Part shown: piece by piece, positions 9,501 to 18,260 of the stretch
How the letters are laid out: each line of letters starts with the position of its first letter
How positions within the stretch are numbered: position 1 is the stretch's first letter
Assembly (NCBI GenBank): GCA_016715365.1
Contig: JADKAM010000001.1
Coordinates: 1,682,854 to 1,746,853, forward strand
DNA from: Chitinophagaceae bacterium
GTDB taxonomy: Bacteria > Bacteroidota > Bacteroidia > Chitinophagales > Chitinophagaceae
Direction of reading: 5' to 3'
Length of the DNA stretch: 64,000 bases
Made by a program: the position numbers and the translations under genes
Notes under the pieces: model-generated
The model's input: only the letters and a program-made list of their open reading frames with translations
Database searches by the model: none
What the model was told of the DNA's origin: nothing

Positions 9501-10396
9501 CTAATATTGATTATCAAAACGTAAATCCTTTGGGATGGAGTGGTGATGAAACAACCGATCAGCTGATCAATGTATTGTTGCACAATTACAACATCAAATT
9601 CAACGAGGAGTTAGGAAGATACAAACGTGAGAAATTCAACATCTCTATTGGTGATGAATTACCAGCCGGTGTATTAAAACTTGCAAAAGTTTACATGGCT
9701 GTAAAACGTAAACTCAAAGTTGGTGATAAAATGGCGGGCCGTCATGGTAACAAAGGTATTGTTGCCAAGATCGTTCGTCAGGAAGATATGCCTTTCTTGG
9801 AAGATGGAACTCCCGTTGATATCGTGTTGAATCCGTTGGGTGTACCTAGTCGTATGAACCTGGGACAGATCTATGAAACTGTATTGGGCTGGGCCGGTGA
9901 AAAATTAGGCGTTCGTTTTGCAACCCCGATCTTTGATGGTGCAAGTGTGGAAGAAATTGATGCAGAGATCACCAAAGCAGGCTTACCTAAATTCGGTCAT
10001 ACTTATTTATATGACGGTGAAACCGGCGACCGCTTCGATCAGAAAGCAACGGTTGGTATCATCTACATCATTAAGCTTCACCACATGGTGGATGATAAAA
10101 TGCATGCCCGTTCAATCGGACCATACTCTCTTATTACTCAACAACCGCTGGGTGGTAAAGCCCAGTTCGGTGGTCAGCGTTTTGGTGAGATGGAGGTTTG
10201 GGCACTGGAAGCTTATGGTGCATCTAATATTTTGCAGGAGTTGTTAACGCTTAAATCTGATGATATCATCGGAAGGGCTAAAACTTACGAAGCAATTGTA
10301 AAAGGTGATAATATTCCAAGAGCCGGTATTCCTGAATCATTCAATGTATTGGTTCATGAGCTGAGGGGATTGGGATTGGATCTGAAATTCGATTAA
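6587..10396 (+). CDS. rpoB: DNA-directed RNA polymerase beta subunit
   Basis: A 1269-residue beta subunit of usual Bacteroidota length. The rifampicin-binding region near residues 465-530 reads S-Q-L-S-Q-F-L-D-Q-T-N-P, then T-H-K-R-R-I-S-A-L-G-P-G-G. The residues matching E. coli D516, H526 and S531 are therefore the sensitive-type ones. The C-terminal region holds G-D-K-M-A-G-R-H-G-N-K-G (about residues 1045-1056) and the G-G-K-A-Q-F-G-G-Q-R-F-G-E-M motif. With beta' it forms the catalytic core. No frameshift is visible over 3.8 kb, a useful quality control for the window. Confidence 0.98.
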   Translation: MSATKTPAAKRFNFGKVEFLAETPDLLGIQIQSFKDFFQLQTTPDKRNVEGLFRVFKENFPITDTRNIFVLEFLDYFVDPPRYTIEECIERGLTYAVPLKAKLRLSCNDEEHVDFQTIVQDVFLGNIPYMTPRGTFVINGAERVVVSQLHRSPGVFFGQSVHPNGTKIYSARVIPFKGAWMEFATDINNVMFAYIDRKKKFPVTTLLRSIGFETDKDILELFGMADEVKADKKSLEKCIGKRLAARVLRTWVEDFVDEDTGEVVSIERNEIILERDTVLDESNIMMIIQMEVKSVFIQKEEVSGDYAIIYNTLNKDTSNSELEAVQHIYKQLRGADAPDDETARGIIDKLFFSDKRYDLGEVGRYKINRRLGLDFPITKKVLTKDDIIAIIKTLVLLTNGKSEVDDIDHLSNRRVRTVGEQLYAQFGVGLARMARTIRERMNVRDNEVFTPVDLINARTLSSVINSFFGTSQLSQFLDQTNPLSEITHKRRISALGPGGLSRERAGFEVRDVHYSHYGRLCTIETPEGPNIGLISTLCVHAKINDMGFIETPYHKVTDGKADMKKITFLSAEEEDTAKIAQANIEMDAKGNFVDDRIKSRQTGDFPILDKNEVEYMDVAPNQIVGLSASLIPFLEHDDANRALMGSNMQRQAVPLIKPEVPIVGTGLEGKAARDARIQVHADGEGVVEYVDANEIHVRYKRNETQQLVSFDEDLIVYKLTKFVRTNQETCINLRPAVVKGQKVSEGDFLTEGYATKGGEIALGRNMKVAFMPWKGYNFEDAIVISEKVVKEDLFTSLHISEYEIEVRDTKLGEEELTPDIPNVSEEATKDLDQNGIIRIGAHVKEGDIIIGKITPKGESDPTPEEKLLRAIFGDKAGDAKDASLKASSGTEGVIIDKKLFQRAKKDKNAKVREKAQMDKIEKTHEKNEVDLLELLINKLQTLLKDKSSAGVSNNFGEVLIGKGAKFNAKNLANIDYQNVNPLGWSGDETTDQLINVLLHNYNIKFNEELGRYKREKFNISIGDELPAGVLKLAKVYMAVKRKLKVGDKMAGRHGNKGIVAKIVRQEDMPFLEDGTPVDIVLNPLGVPSRMNLGQIYETVLGWAGEKLGVRFATPIFDGASVEEIDAEITKAGLPKFGHTYLYDGETGDRFDQKATVGIIYIIKLHHMVDDKMHARSIGPYSLITQQPLGGKAQFGGQRFGEMEVWALEAYGASNILQELLTLKSDDIIGRAKTYEAIVKGDNIPRAGIPESFNVLVHELRGLGLDLKFD

Positions 10397-10406
10397 GAAC
10401 GTGAGG

Positions 10407-10437
10407 CGTGAGTCGTCAAGCGTGAGCCCGACTCACG
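10407..10437. repeat. Hairpin repeat in the rpoB-rpoC spacer
   Basis: A 9-bp perfect inverted repeat, CGTGAGTCG and CGACTCACG, is separated by 13 bases. Extra GTGAG and ACTCAC copies lie around it (10401-10453). Three TTATCAATTA-like direct repeats follow at 10488-10520. There is no T-run, so it is not a simple terminator. It could be a REP-type repeat or an RNA-processing hairpin between rpoB and rpoC. Confidence 0.6.
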
Positions 10438-10524
10438 ATTCACTACTCACTACTGACGAAAAAGATTAAATGATCGTTCCAAAAGAATTATCAATTATCA
10501 ATTAAAAAATTATCAATTAAGAAT

Positions 10525-13500
10525 ATGGCATTCAAAAAAGAAAACCGTCCAAGGCCAACATTTTCTCAAATCACAATTGGTTTGGCTTCTCCAGACAGCA
10601 TTTTGGAAAAAAGCTATGGTGAAGTTTTAAAGCCGGAAACCATTAACTACCGTACTTACAAACCTGAACGTGATGGTTTGTTTTGCGAAAGAATTTTTGG
10701 GCCGGTAAAGGATTACGAATGTGCCTGCGGTAAATACAAGCGTATCCGTTACAAGGGTATTGTGTGCGACCGTTGCGGTGTGGAAGTAACAGAGAAAAAA
10801 GTACGTCGTGAAAGAATGGGACACATCAAACTGGTGGTGCCTGTTGTTCATATCTGGTACTTTAAATCTTTGCCAAACAAAATTGGTTATTTATTGGGCA
10901 TGAGCTCTAAGAAATTAGAGAGCATTGTTTATTACGAGCGTTATGTGGTAATTCAATCCGGTATCCGTGCCGATAAAGGACAGAATTATTCTGATCTTTT
11001 AACGGAAGAAGAATACCTGGATATTTTAGATACACTGCCAAAAGATAACCAGCATTTGCCGGATGAAGATCCGAACAAATTTGTTGCTAAGATGGGTGCA
11101 GAAGCTGTGCATGATATGCTACAGCGCATTGATCTTGATCAATTAAGTTTTGATCTGCGTAACGCTGCTGCCAACGAAACATCTCAGCAACGTAAAGCAG
11201 ATGCTTTAAAAAGATTGAGTGTTGTTGAAAGCTTCCGTGATGCAAATACAAGGATCAACAACCGTCCGGAGTGGATGGTAATGCAATACATTCCTGTAAT
11301 TCCACCGGAATTACGTCCGCTTGTTCCTTTGGATGGTGGCCGTTTTGCATCTTCTGATCTGAATGATCTGTATCGTCGTGTTATCATTCGTAACAACCGT
11401 TTAAAAAGATTATTAGAAATTAAAGCGCCTGAAGTAATTCTACGTAATGAAAAACGTATGCTCCAGGAAGCGATCGATTCACTGTTTGATAACAGCCGTA
11501 AATCAAATGCTGTAAAAGCTGAAGGTGGTCGTGCACTGAAATCACTCAGTGATGTATTGAAAGGTAAACAAGGACGTTTCCGTCAGAACTTATTGGGTAA
11601 GCGTGTTGACTATTCTGGTCGTTCGGTTATTGTGGTAGGTCCTGAGTTGAAAATGCACGAGTGTGGTTTACCAAAAGATATGGCGGCAGAATTATTTAAG
11701 CCGTTTATTATTCGTAAGCTGATCGAAAGAGGTATCGTTAAAACAGTAAAATCGGCCCGTAAACTAGTTGATAAGAAAGAGGCGATCATCTGGGATATCC
11801 TGGAAAATATTTTGAAAGGTCACCCGGTTATGTTGAACAGGGCCCCAACGCTTCACCGTTTGTCAATTCAGGCTTTCCAGCCAAAACTGATCGAAGGTAA
11901 AGCGATACAATTACACCCGTTGGTAACTACGGCCTTCAATGCGGATTTTGATGGTGATCAGATGGCGGTTCACGTGCCTTTGAGCAGTGCTGCGATCCTG
12001 GAAGCCCAGTTACTGATGCTTTCTTCTCACAACATTTTGAACCCGCAGAATGGTACGCCAATCACGCTTCCTTCACAGGACATGGTACTTGGTTTGTATT
12101 ACATCACCAAGGGTAAAAAATCTACGCCAGAAGAAAAAGTAAAAGGCGAAGGCAAATCATTTTATTCTCCTGAAGAAGTGATCATTGCTTACAATGAGAA
12201 AGTGATCGATCTTCATGCTAACATTAAAGTAAAAGTTGACTTCCGTAACCCGGATGGCAGCCTTACCAATAAATTATTGGATACCACTGTTGGCCGTGTA
12301 ATATTTAATCAGCACGTTCCAAAAACTGTTGGTTATATCAATACTTTATTAACCAAGAAAGCATTGCGTGAGATCATTGGTGATATTATCAAATGGACCA
12401 GTGTTCCAATCACTGCTAAATTTTTGGATGATATTAAAACACTGGGATACCGCATGGCATTCCGTGGTGGATTATCGTTCAACATTAATGACCTGATCAT
12501 TCCGGAAATTAAAGCGATGTTGGTTGAGAATGCACAAGGCGAAGTTGCTGAAGTGTGGGACAACTATAACATGGGTTTAATTACCAATAACGAGCGTTAC
12601 AACCAGATCATTGATATCTGGAGCCGTGTGGATACCAAAGTAACAGAAACATTAATTCAGGAGTTGGCTGCCAATAAACAAGGTTTCAACTCTGTGTATA
12701 TGATGCTTGATAGTGGAGCCCGTGGTAGTAAGCAGCAAATTAAGCAGCTTGCAGGTTTAAGAGGATTGATGGCTAAACCACGTAAATCAGGTTCATCAGG
12801 ATCTGAAATCATTGAGAATCCGATCCTGGCCAACTTTAAAGATGGTTTGAGTGTATTGGAGTACTTTATCTCTACGCATGGTGCCCGTAAGGGTCTGGCC
12901 GATACGGCTTTGAAAACAGCGGATGCCGGTTACTTAACACGTCGTTTGGTGGATGTAAGCCAGGATGTGGTTATTAATGAAGAAGATTGCGGAACCTTAC
13001 GTGGTATTGCAACATCTGCATTAAAAGATAACGAAGATATTATTGAAGCATTAAGCGACAGAATAGAAGGCCGTATGTCATTGCATGATGTTTTCCATCC
13101 GGTAACTGAAGAGTTATTGATTGCCGGTGGCGAAGAGATCAGTGCAGAAATGGCCAAGCTGATTGACGAAAGCGGAATTGATACGGTTGAAATACGTTCG
13201 GTATTAACCTGCGAAAGCAAGCGTGGTGTTTGTGTAAGATGTTATGGTAAAAACCTGGCATCGGGTATGTTGGCACAGCGCGGCGATGCAGTAGGTATCA
13301 TTGCAGCACAGTCAATTGGTGAGCCGGGTACACAGTTAACGTTACGTACCTTCCACGTGGGTGGTGTGGCAGGTTCTGCATCAGTAGAATCTACTTTACC
13401 AGCTAAGTTTGACGGTACATTACAGTTTGATGGTTTACGTACAGTACATACTGAAGATGCCCAGGGCAAAAAGATAAATGTGGTTATCGGCCGTACCGGT

Positions 13501-14817
13501 GAGATCAGAAATATTGATGTAAAGAGCGATCGTTTGTTAAACACATCTCATATTCCTTACGGTGCTATACTGAATGTAAAAGACGGACAGAAGGTAACCA
13601 AAGGAGATATCATTTGTACATGGGATCCGTTCAATAACGTAATTGTTGCTGAGGTAAACGGTAAGGTACATTTTGAAAGTCTGATCGAAGGTATTACCTA
13701 TCGTGATGAAGCGGATGAACAAACCGGTCACCGTGAAAAAGTGGTTATCGAAACAAAAGATAAAACCAAATTACCTTCAATCATCATCGAAGGAAAAGAA
13801 AAGAAAACTTATAACTTACCGGTAGGTTCTCATATCGTTATTGAAGAAGGCGATGATGTAAGAAGCGGACAGGTACTGGTTAAAATTCCAAGGGTATTAA
13901 GCAAACTGAAAGATATTACCGGTGGTCTGCCTCGTGTAACAGAATTGTTTGAGGCACGTAACCCAAGTAACCCTGCAGTTGTTTGTGAAATTGATGGTGT
14001 GGTTGCATTTGGAGCTATCAAGCGTGGTAACCGTGAGATCATCGTAGAAGCAAAAGATGGTGTGGTTAAAAAATACCTGGTTCCATTGAGTCGTCAGATT
14101 CTTGTACAGGATGGCGACTTTGTGAAAGCCGGTGCTGCATTAAGTGACGGGCAAACTGCTCCAATCGATATCCTGGCAATTAAAGGACCATTCGCTGTTC
14201 AGGAATATGTGGTGAATGAAATACAGGAAGTTTACCGTTTACAGGGTGTAAAGATCAATGATAAACACGTGGAAGTTATTGTTCGCCAGATGATGCGTAA
14301 GATACGTATTGAAGATGCCGGTGATACTAAATTCCTGGAAGGAGATACAGAAGACCGTTTAGACTTTAACATGGAGAACGATTACATCTACGATAAGAAA
14401 GTTGTAACGGAAGCTGGTGACAGTACTAAATTAAAATCTGGCCAGATTGTTACCCTGCGTGAAATACGTGAAGAGAATTCGGTATTAAGAAGAGCTGATA
14501 AAAAACTGGTTGAGTTCCGTGATGCGTCACCTGCAACTTCATCACCGTTGTTGCTGGGTATTACCAAAGCATCGTTGGGTACACATAGCTGGATATCTGC
14601 CGCTTCGTTCCAGGAAACAACCAAGGTATTGTCTTCTGCTGCCATTCAGGGCAAAACAGATGAAATGCTTGGCCTGAAAGAGAACGTTATTACAGGTCAT
14701 CATATACCTGCAGGAACGGGCTTGCGTGAGTTTGAAAACATGATCGTAGGAAGCAAAGAAGAATACGAGCTGTTGATGACTACGAAAGAAGCGATGAGCT
14801 TTGATGAAGAAGAGTAA
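10525..14817 (+). CDS. rpoC: DNA-directed RNA polymerase beta' subunit
   Basis: A 1430-residue beta' subunit. The N-terminal zinc site is C-A-C-G-K-Y ... C-D-R-C-G (about residues 66-84). The clamp segment V-D-Y-S-G-R-S-V follows. The catalytic magnesium motif is N-A-D-F-D-G-D-Q-M-A (about residues 472-481). The second zinc site is C-E-S-K-R-G-V-C-V-R-C-Y. No disruptions are seen. It follows rpoB after a 128-base spacer with repeats and is ended by two terminators. Confidence 0.98.
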   Translation: MAFKKENRPRPTFSQITIGLASPDSILEKSYGEVLKPETINYRTYKPERDGLFCERIFGPVKDYECACGKYKRIRYKGIVCDRCGVEVTEKKVRRERMGHIKLVVPVVHIWYFKSLPNKIGYLLGMSSKKLESIVYYERYVVIQSGIRADKGQNYSDLLTEEEYLDILDTLPKDNQHLPDEDPNKFVAKMGAEAVHDMLQRIDLDQLSFDLRNAAANETSQQRKADALKRLSVVESFRDANTRINNRPEWMVMQYIPVIPPELRPLVPLDGGRFASSDLNDLYRRVIIRNNRLKRLLEIKAPEVILRNEKRMLQEAIDSLFDNSRKSNAVKAEGGRALKSLSDVLKGKQGRFRQNLLGKRVDYSGRSVIVVGPELKMHECGLPKDMAAELFKPFIIRKLIERGIVKTVKSARKLVDKKEAIIWDILENILKGHPVMLNRAPTLHRLSIQAFQPKLIEGKAIQLHPLVTTAFNADFDGDQMAVHVPLSSAAILEAQLLMLSSHNILNPQNGTPITLPSQDMVLGLYYITKGKKSTPEEKVKGEGKSFYSPEEVIIAYNEKVIDLHANIKVKVDFRNPDGSLTNKLLDTTVGRVIFNQHVPKTVGYINTLLTKKALREIIGDIIKWTSVPITAKFLDDIKTLGYRMAFRGGLSFNINDLIIPEIKAMLVENAQGEVAEVWDNYNMGLITNNERYNQIIDIWSRVDTKVTETLIQELAANKQGFNSVYMMLDSGARGSKQQIKQLAGLRGLMAKPRKSGSSGSEIIENPILANFKDGLSVLEYFISTHGARKGLADTALKTADAGYLTRRLVDVSQDVVINEEDCGTLRGIATSALKDNEDIIEALSDRIEGRMSLHDVFHPVTEELLIAGGEEISAEMAKLIDESGIDTVEIRSVLTCESKRGVCVRCYGKNLASGMLAQRGDAVGIIAAQSIGEPGTQLTLRTFHVGGVAGSASVESTLPAKFDGTLQFDGLRTVHTEDAQGKKINVVIGRTGEIRNIDVKSDRLLNTSHIPYGAILNVKDGQKVTKGDIICTWDPFNNVIVAEVNGKVHFESLIEGITYRDEADEQTGHREKVVIETKDKTKLPSIIIEGKEKKTYNLPVGSHIVIEEGDDVRSGQVLVKIPRVLSKLKDITGGLPRVTELFEARNPSNPAVVCEIDGVVAFGAIKRGNREIIVEAKDGVVKKYLVPLSRQILVQDGDFVKAGAALSDGQTAPIDILAIKGPFAVQEYVVNEIQEVYRLQGVKINDKHVEVIVRQMMRKIRIEDAGDTKFLEGDTEDRLDFNMENDYIYDKKVVTEAGDSTKLKSGQIVTLREIREENSVLRRADKKLVEFRDASPATSSPLLLGITKASLGTHSWISAASFQETTKVLSSAAIQGKTDEMLGLKENVITGHHIPAGTGLREFENMIVGSKEEYELLMTTKEAMSFDEEE

Positions 14818-14855
14818 GCTTTAATTTTCAGGATTTCACCAATCATACAATTTTT

Positions 14856-14891
14856 AAAAAAGGAGTAATATTAATTTATTACTCCTTTTTT
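14856..14891 (+). terminator. Rho-independent terminator after rpoC
   Basis: A stem of at least 9 bp (GGAGTAATA/TATTACTCC), flanked by A and T runs that extend it, has a six-base loop and a T-run. It sits 39 bases after the rpoC stop. Confidence 0.9.
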
Positions 14892-14914
14892 ATTGATGGC
14901 TAAGTTTATTAAAA

Positions 14915-14943
14915 CAAAAAACCAGGCTAAGCCTGGCTTTTTT
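14915..14943. terminator. Bidirectional terminator between rpoC and the sigma-factor gene
   Basis: The stem CCAGGC/GCCTGG with a TAA loop is flanked by an A-run on the left and C plus six T on the right. It can therefore act on both strands, for rpoC on plus and the sigma-factor gene on minus. Confidence 0.75.
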
Positions 14944-14988
14944 CTGATGTGATTTTGGGTTTTATTAGTAGTGCAAACTCAGGGGTTA

Positions 14989-15543
14989 TTATGCGGTTTT
15001 TCTAATTATTTCCTGAAGCCTTGTTTTTGAACGGTACAATTGCGATTTGCTGGTTCCTTCGCTGCAATTTAAAAGAACAGCAATTTCCCGGTGATTGTAA
15101 CCTTCCATAGCATACAGTATAAATATTTTACGGTAACCCGGAGGTAATTTTTTAACCAGGCTGATGATATCTTTTTCAGCAAGCTTATCCTGTATTGATG
15201 CCTCCGTATCTTTTATAGCATACAGCAGGTCTGTATTAAAACTGATTAATTTTTTATTTTTATCCTTTATTTGGCTAAGTGCCGTTCGGATAATTATAGT
15301 CCTTATCCAACCTTCAAAAGAGACATCGTGACGGAATTTGTGCAGGTTCTTAAAAACTTTTATAAATCCCTCCTGCAAAACATCTTTTGCATCATCTGTA
15401 TTGTTATTGGTATAGCAAAGACAAACCCGATACATTTTAGGGGCAAACCTGTTGTACAATGTTTTTTGCATTTTGGGGCAACCATTTATCGATTCCTGTA
15501 TCATTTGTGATTCGGTAAAATTGGCTAAAATGTAATCCTGCAT
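14989..15543 (-). CDS. ECF-family RNA polymerase sigma factor (copy 1)
   Basis: A 184-residue sigma-70 family, ECF-type protein. Region 2 is at about residues 25-90 (A-K-D-V-L-Q-E-G-F-I-K-V-F, then F-E-G-W-I-R-T-I). Region 4 is at about residues 125-178 (L-P-P-G-Y-R-K-I-F, then H-R-E-I-A-V-L-L-N-C-S-E-G-T-S-K-S-Q helix-turn-helix). It directs polymerase to a small regulon. No anti-sigma gene is adjacent. It is a paralogue of the next gene upstream, with the same layout and many identical residues, 201 bases away. Confidence 0.93.
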   Translation of the reverse strand: MQDYILANFTESQMIQESINGCPKMQKTLYNRFAPKMYRVCLCYTNNNTDDAKDVLQEGFIKVFKNLHKFRHDVSFEGWIRTIIIRTALSQIKDKNKKLISFNTDLLYAIKDTEASIQDKLAEKDIISLVKKLPPGYRKIFILYAMEGYNHREIAVLLNCSEGTSKSQLYRSKTRLQEIIRKTA

Positions 15544-15744
15544 TCTTTTCGCTTTTGAAAAGCTAAAATACCGGGTTTAGCAGCAGTCTATTAATTAATT
15601 CGACGAAGTGATAATTCTACTAGTTAAAACAGTATTTCAAGGGGGTTAATAAAATTGCATTATGAGACAGCAAGTATGAACGATTAAACGGATGATATTT
15701 TGCCCTGGTTGGCAAAAAGCGAATTACAAACCAAGCTTGCTGTT

Positions 15745-16290
15745 TTAAGCGCTTTTTAATAATATTTTTTGAAGCCGGGTTCTTGAACGGTAATATTGAG
15801 ATTTGCTGGTGCTTTCATTGCAACCCAAAATGGCTGCTATTTCCCGGTGATTATACCCTTCTACCACATGGAGTATAAATATTTTTTTGCCTTCCGGAGA
15901 AAGCTGTGTTACAATTCGTGTAATATCTTTTTCGGCCAGGGTGTCAAAAATATTGGGTTCTTTAATTTCATGTGCATCTTCAATATCAGTGTGATAATTA
16001 TATTTTTTATTATCTCTTAAATAAGAAAGAGCACTTCTTGTCATTATTTTCCTTATCCACCCCTCAAAAGAACCCTCATTTCTGTATTTATGCAGATTTG
16101 CAAAAACCTTGATAAATCCCTCCTGTACCACATCTTCAGCATCACCTGTATTTTTTAGATAGCGTAAACACTGGTAATACATGGTTACAGCAAATTTCCG
16201 GTAAAGCAATTCCTGCATCCGGCTGTTGCCAAGCATGCTTTCATTTATTAAATATTGCAGTGATAATGTTTTATGTTGTTCAGGTAACAT
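15745..16290 (-). CDS. ECF-family RNA polymerase sigma factor (copy 2)
   Basis: A 181-residue ECF sigma factor. Region 2 contains G-D-A-E-D-V-V-Q-E-G-F-I-K-V-F; region 4 contains H-R-E-I-A-A-I-L-G-C-N-E-S-T-S-K-S-Q. It is closely related to the gene at 14989-15543 and probably arose by tandem duplication. Upstream on the same strand, only 29 bases away, lies the 16320-16901 gene. It is therefore likely co-transcribed with that gene and the helical-bundle genes, suggesting control of a small stress regulon. No anti-sigma partner is visible. Confidence 0.93.
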   Translation of the reverse strand: MLPEQHKTLSLQYLINESMLGNSRMQELLYRKFAVTMYYQCLRYLKNTGDAEDVVQEGFIKVFANLHKYRNEGSFEGWIRKIMTRSALSYLRDNKKYNYHTDIEDAHEIKEPNIFDTLAEKDITRIVTQLSPEGKKIFILHVVEGYNHREIAAILGCNESTSKSQYYRSRTRLQKILLKSA

Positions 16291-16319
16291 CTTATGTGAT
16301 TAGTTAAAAATAATTTAGT

Positions 16320-16901
16320 TTATTGCTCTTTAATTTCATCACCGGTAACGGGCTTTGAAAAAACAGATCCGATACTCTGCATTAAACTGGATATCGGGCC
16401 TTCCATTTTGTTGGTATTATCATCCAGTGTATTGTCGTGCAGTAATTCACCCATTTTTAATTCGGCAGGTAAATACAACAGGATGTTGTTTCTCTGATCG
16501 TTGAAAAAATTCTTTACTTCTTTAATGCCGGCATCGGCAGCCAGGTTTTCTTTTACAACTTTTACAGTTTCGTTTGCAATGGCATTCATTTTTGCCACCG
16601 GATCTTCATTTGATTGCAGAGCATAGGCCGAAATGGTTTGTACAGCTTCTTTTCGGTTATCATCAAATATTTTACCTATCCAATCGTTGCTGTTTTTTAT
16701 GTTTAAAAAATCTGCAGCTCCTTCATCGGTTTGCACATACCTGTACATACCCGTAAGCACGGCAGGTATAGCAGCCTGGCTGAATTTGTATGCTACCACT
16801 TCATCTTTATCAGTTACTGGCTGGCCTGTGGCAGGATCAATTTTATGTAATGGTGAAAAACCTAAATTTTCCTGTATTATTTTAATCAGATTAACAGACA
16901 T
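16320..16901 (-). CDS. Hypothetical helical cytoplasmic protein
   Basis: A 193-residue protein without signal peptide or membrane segment and mostly helical in composition. It starts M-S-V-N-L-I-K-I-I-Q-E-N-L-G-F-S, somewhat like the start of DUF937-type proteins, but that similarity is weak. I do not recognise a function. It lies in a minus-strand row between the helical-bundle protein genes and an ECF sigma factor. A stress-response association is the only contextual hint. Confidence 0.65.
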   Translation of the reverse strand: MSVNLIKIIQENLGFSPLHKIDPATGQPVTDKDEVVAYKFSQAAIPAVLTGMYRYVQTDEGAADFLNIKNSNDWIGKIFDDNRKEAVQTISAYALQSNEDPVAKMNAIANETVKVVKENLAADAGIKEVKNFFNDQRNNILLYLPAELKMGELLHDNTLDDNTNKMEGPISSLMQSIGSVFSKPVTGDEIKEQ

Positions 16902-16966
16902 AATTATTATTTTTTAGTTACAAAATTCATTAAGCAGGAACAGGTTATTTACGGGTAATACAACTT

Positions 16967-17437
16967 TTATTTTGCATTGAACCTGAGTGTGTTCAATAAC
17001 CGGATCTTCATGAAAGAAAACCTCGTTGCATATAACTGGAAAGTTATGATGTCTTTAAAATTTTTCAGCGGCAGATATTCCAGCAGGATGTCTTCATAAT
17101 ATTTAGTGAAGTAGATTTCACAATTATTACAAAGTGCCACAATTTCTCCTCCCTTTGAAAAACCTGCCTGTTCATGAATATCAGATTCTATTTTTTTCCA
17201 GAGCTGATCTGTAGCTGTTAATGGAATACTGATATTTAACTCTTCCATTTTAGTGCTTATTTCTTCTGCATACTGCCTGGCTTCAACCGATAAAGTAAAT
17301 ATGGCCGTTTTAAGGTTTGCACATTCAATATCTACAGCAATGGTTTCAAAGCCTTTTGTTACCTGGCATAAATATGACACCAGGCTTTGCAATTTTCCCT
17401 TAAGTGATTCACTGATGACCTCCATAATTGCTTTCAT
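16967..17437 (-). CDS. Putative helical-bundle protein, DUF2383-like (divergent)
   Basis: A 156-residue, helix-rich soluble protein lying 19 bases downstream of the next DUF2383-like gene. Its length and helix pattern resemble the ferritin-like four-helix-bundle family PA2169/DUF2383, but it is more divergent than its neighbour. It has scattered cysteines, including a C-N-N-C pair near residue 105. Function unknown. Other possibility: an unrelated helical protein. Confidence 0.55.
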   Translation of the reverse strand: MKAIMEVISESLKGKLQSLVSYLCQVTKGFETIAVDIECANLKTAIFTLSVEARQYAEEISTKMEELNISIPLTATDQLWKKIESDIHEQAGFSKGGEIVALCNNCEIYFTKYYEDILLEYLPLKNFKDIITFQLYATRFSFMKIRLLNTLRFNAK

Positions 17438-17456
17438 ATTTATGCTGCGCTTTAAA

Positions 17457-17912
17457 TCAGTTATATATTCTGCCGGTATATTCCTTTATGGTATTTAAAA
17501 CCGTTCTTATTCCATTAGCCTGTTGCTGTAATACTAACCGCAACTCGTAATTGTCTTCCAGTTGATCTATAGCATGGCCATAGTTTTTTAATGCTGTTTC
17601 TTCTGCCTTTATGCAACCCTCAATAATCTGCTCTTTTTTGCCATATTTAAATGTGCTTTTTAAATCCATCCAGGTACGTTGCAGCATGCTTAATGTAAAC
17701 TGGTCAACCATAGAATCGTTGCTCATACTATTAACCAATATTCTTAACTCACTGCTGTACCTTCCACGCTGATAGCCAAAACGTTCCATCAATAATGACA
17801 ACACACTGTCTTTAACGGTTTCTGATGCATGCAGGTATCCCTTTTTTGCATCTTCTAAAACAGCAATAAGGTTATGTATTGTGAGACTGATATTTTGATT
17901 GATGTTTTTCAT
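17457..17912 (-). CDS. PA2169/DUF2383-type four-helix-bundle protein
   Basis: A 151-residue protein with the typical DUF2383 start (about residues 8-30, L-T-I-H-N-L-I-A-V-L-E-D-A-K-K-G-Y). The later helix runs A-E-E-T-A-L-K-N-Y. The family is ferritin-like and often found with stress-response genes; its biochemical role is not settled. It is the first gene of the minus-strand row that ends with an ECF sigma factor. Confidence 0.75.
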   Translation of the reverse strand: MKNINQNISLTIHNLIAVLEDAKKGYLHASETVKDSVLSLLMERFGYQRGRYSSELRILVNSMSNDSMVDQFTLSMLQRTWMDLKSTFKYGKKEQIIEGCIKAEETALKNYGHAIDQLEDNYELRLVLQQQANGIRTVLNTIKEYTGRIYN

Positions 17913-18260
17913 GACAGTTTATTTTTAGTGATCTGAAAAAAAATATTTATAATATCTGTACCCTAAATATTTTTTTGGTTGAATAATAGCAGTAAGTTAT
18001 CCGGCTTTTTTGAAATAAAAATATTTGCAGTTACTTATTTGCAATTAAGTGTGAATCATGTAAAAATTTATGTGAATTGTGTAAAAAAAAGCACACAACT
18101 CTTACCAGTACAGTCATTCATTCACTTATTTGTATGTTGTGATAAAATGAAAACAGCCATGAAGCAATGTCAATTGCATATTTCAATAGGCCTATATTTG
18201 GGAACAAGGTTAAGGAAGAAAATAAACCGGGAGGTTTGATTTTTTAAAAGATGAGATTAT
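17913..18260. other. 348-base intergenic region, no supported gene
   Basis: An AT-rich gap upstream of the minus-strand helical-bundle row and downstream (3') of the minus-strand membrane protein gene. A plus-strand 86-codon frame here has no recognisable protein character. TGTGAAT.ATGTAAAAATTTATGTGAATTGTGTAAAA holds two loose TGTGAAT..TGTAAA copies near 18047-18088, possibly a binding site. No clear TAnnTTTG on the minus strand. Confidence 0.4.

Noticed and set aside
17979..18239. Plus-strand frame of 86 codons in the gap before the membrane protein
   Set aside because: No motif or leader signal, and composition looks like AT-rich intergenic DNA.
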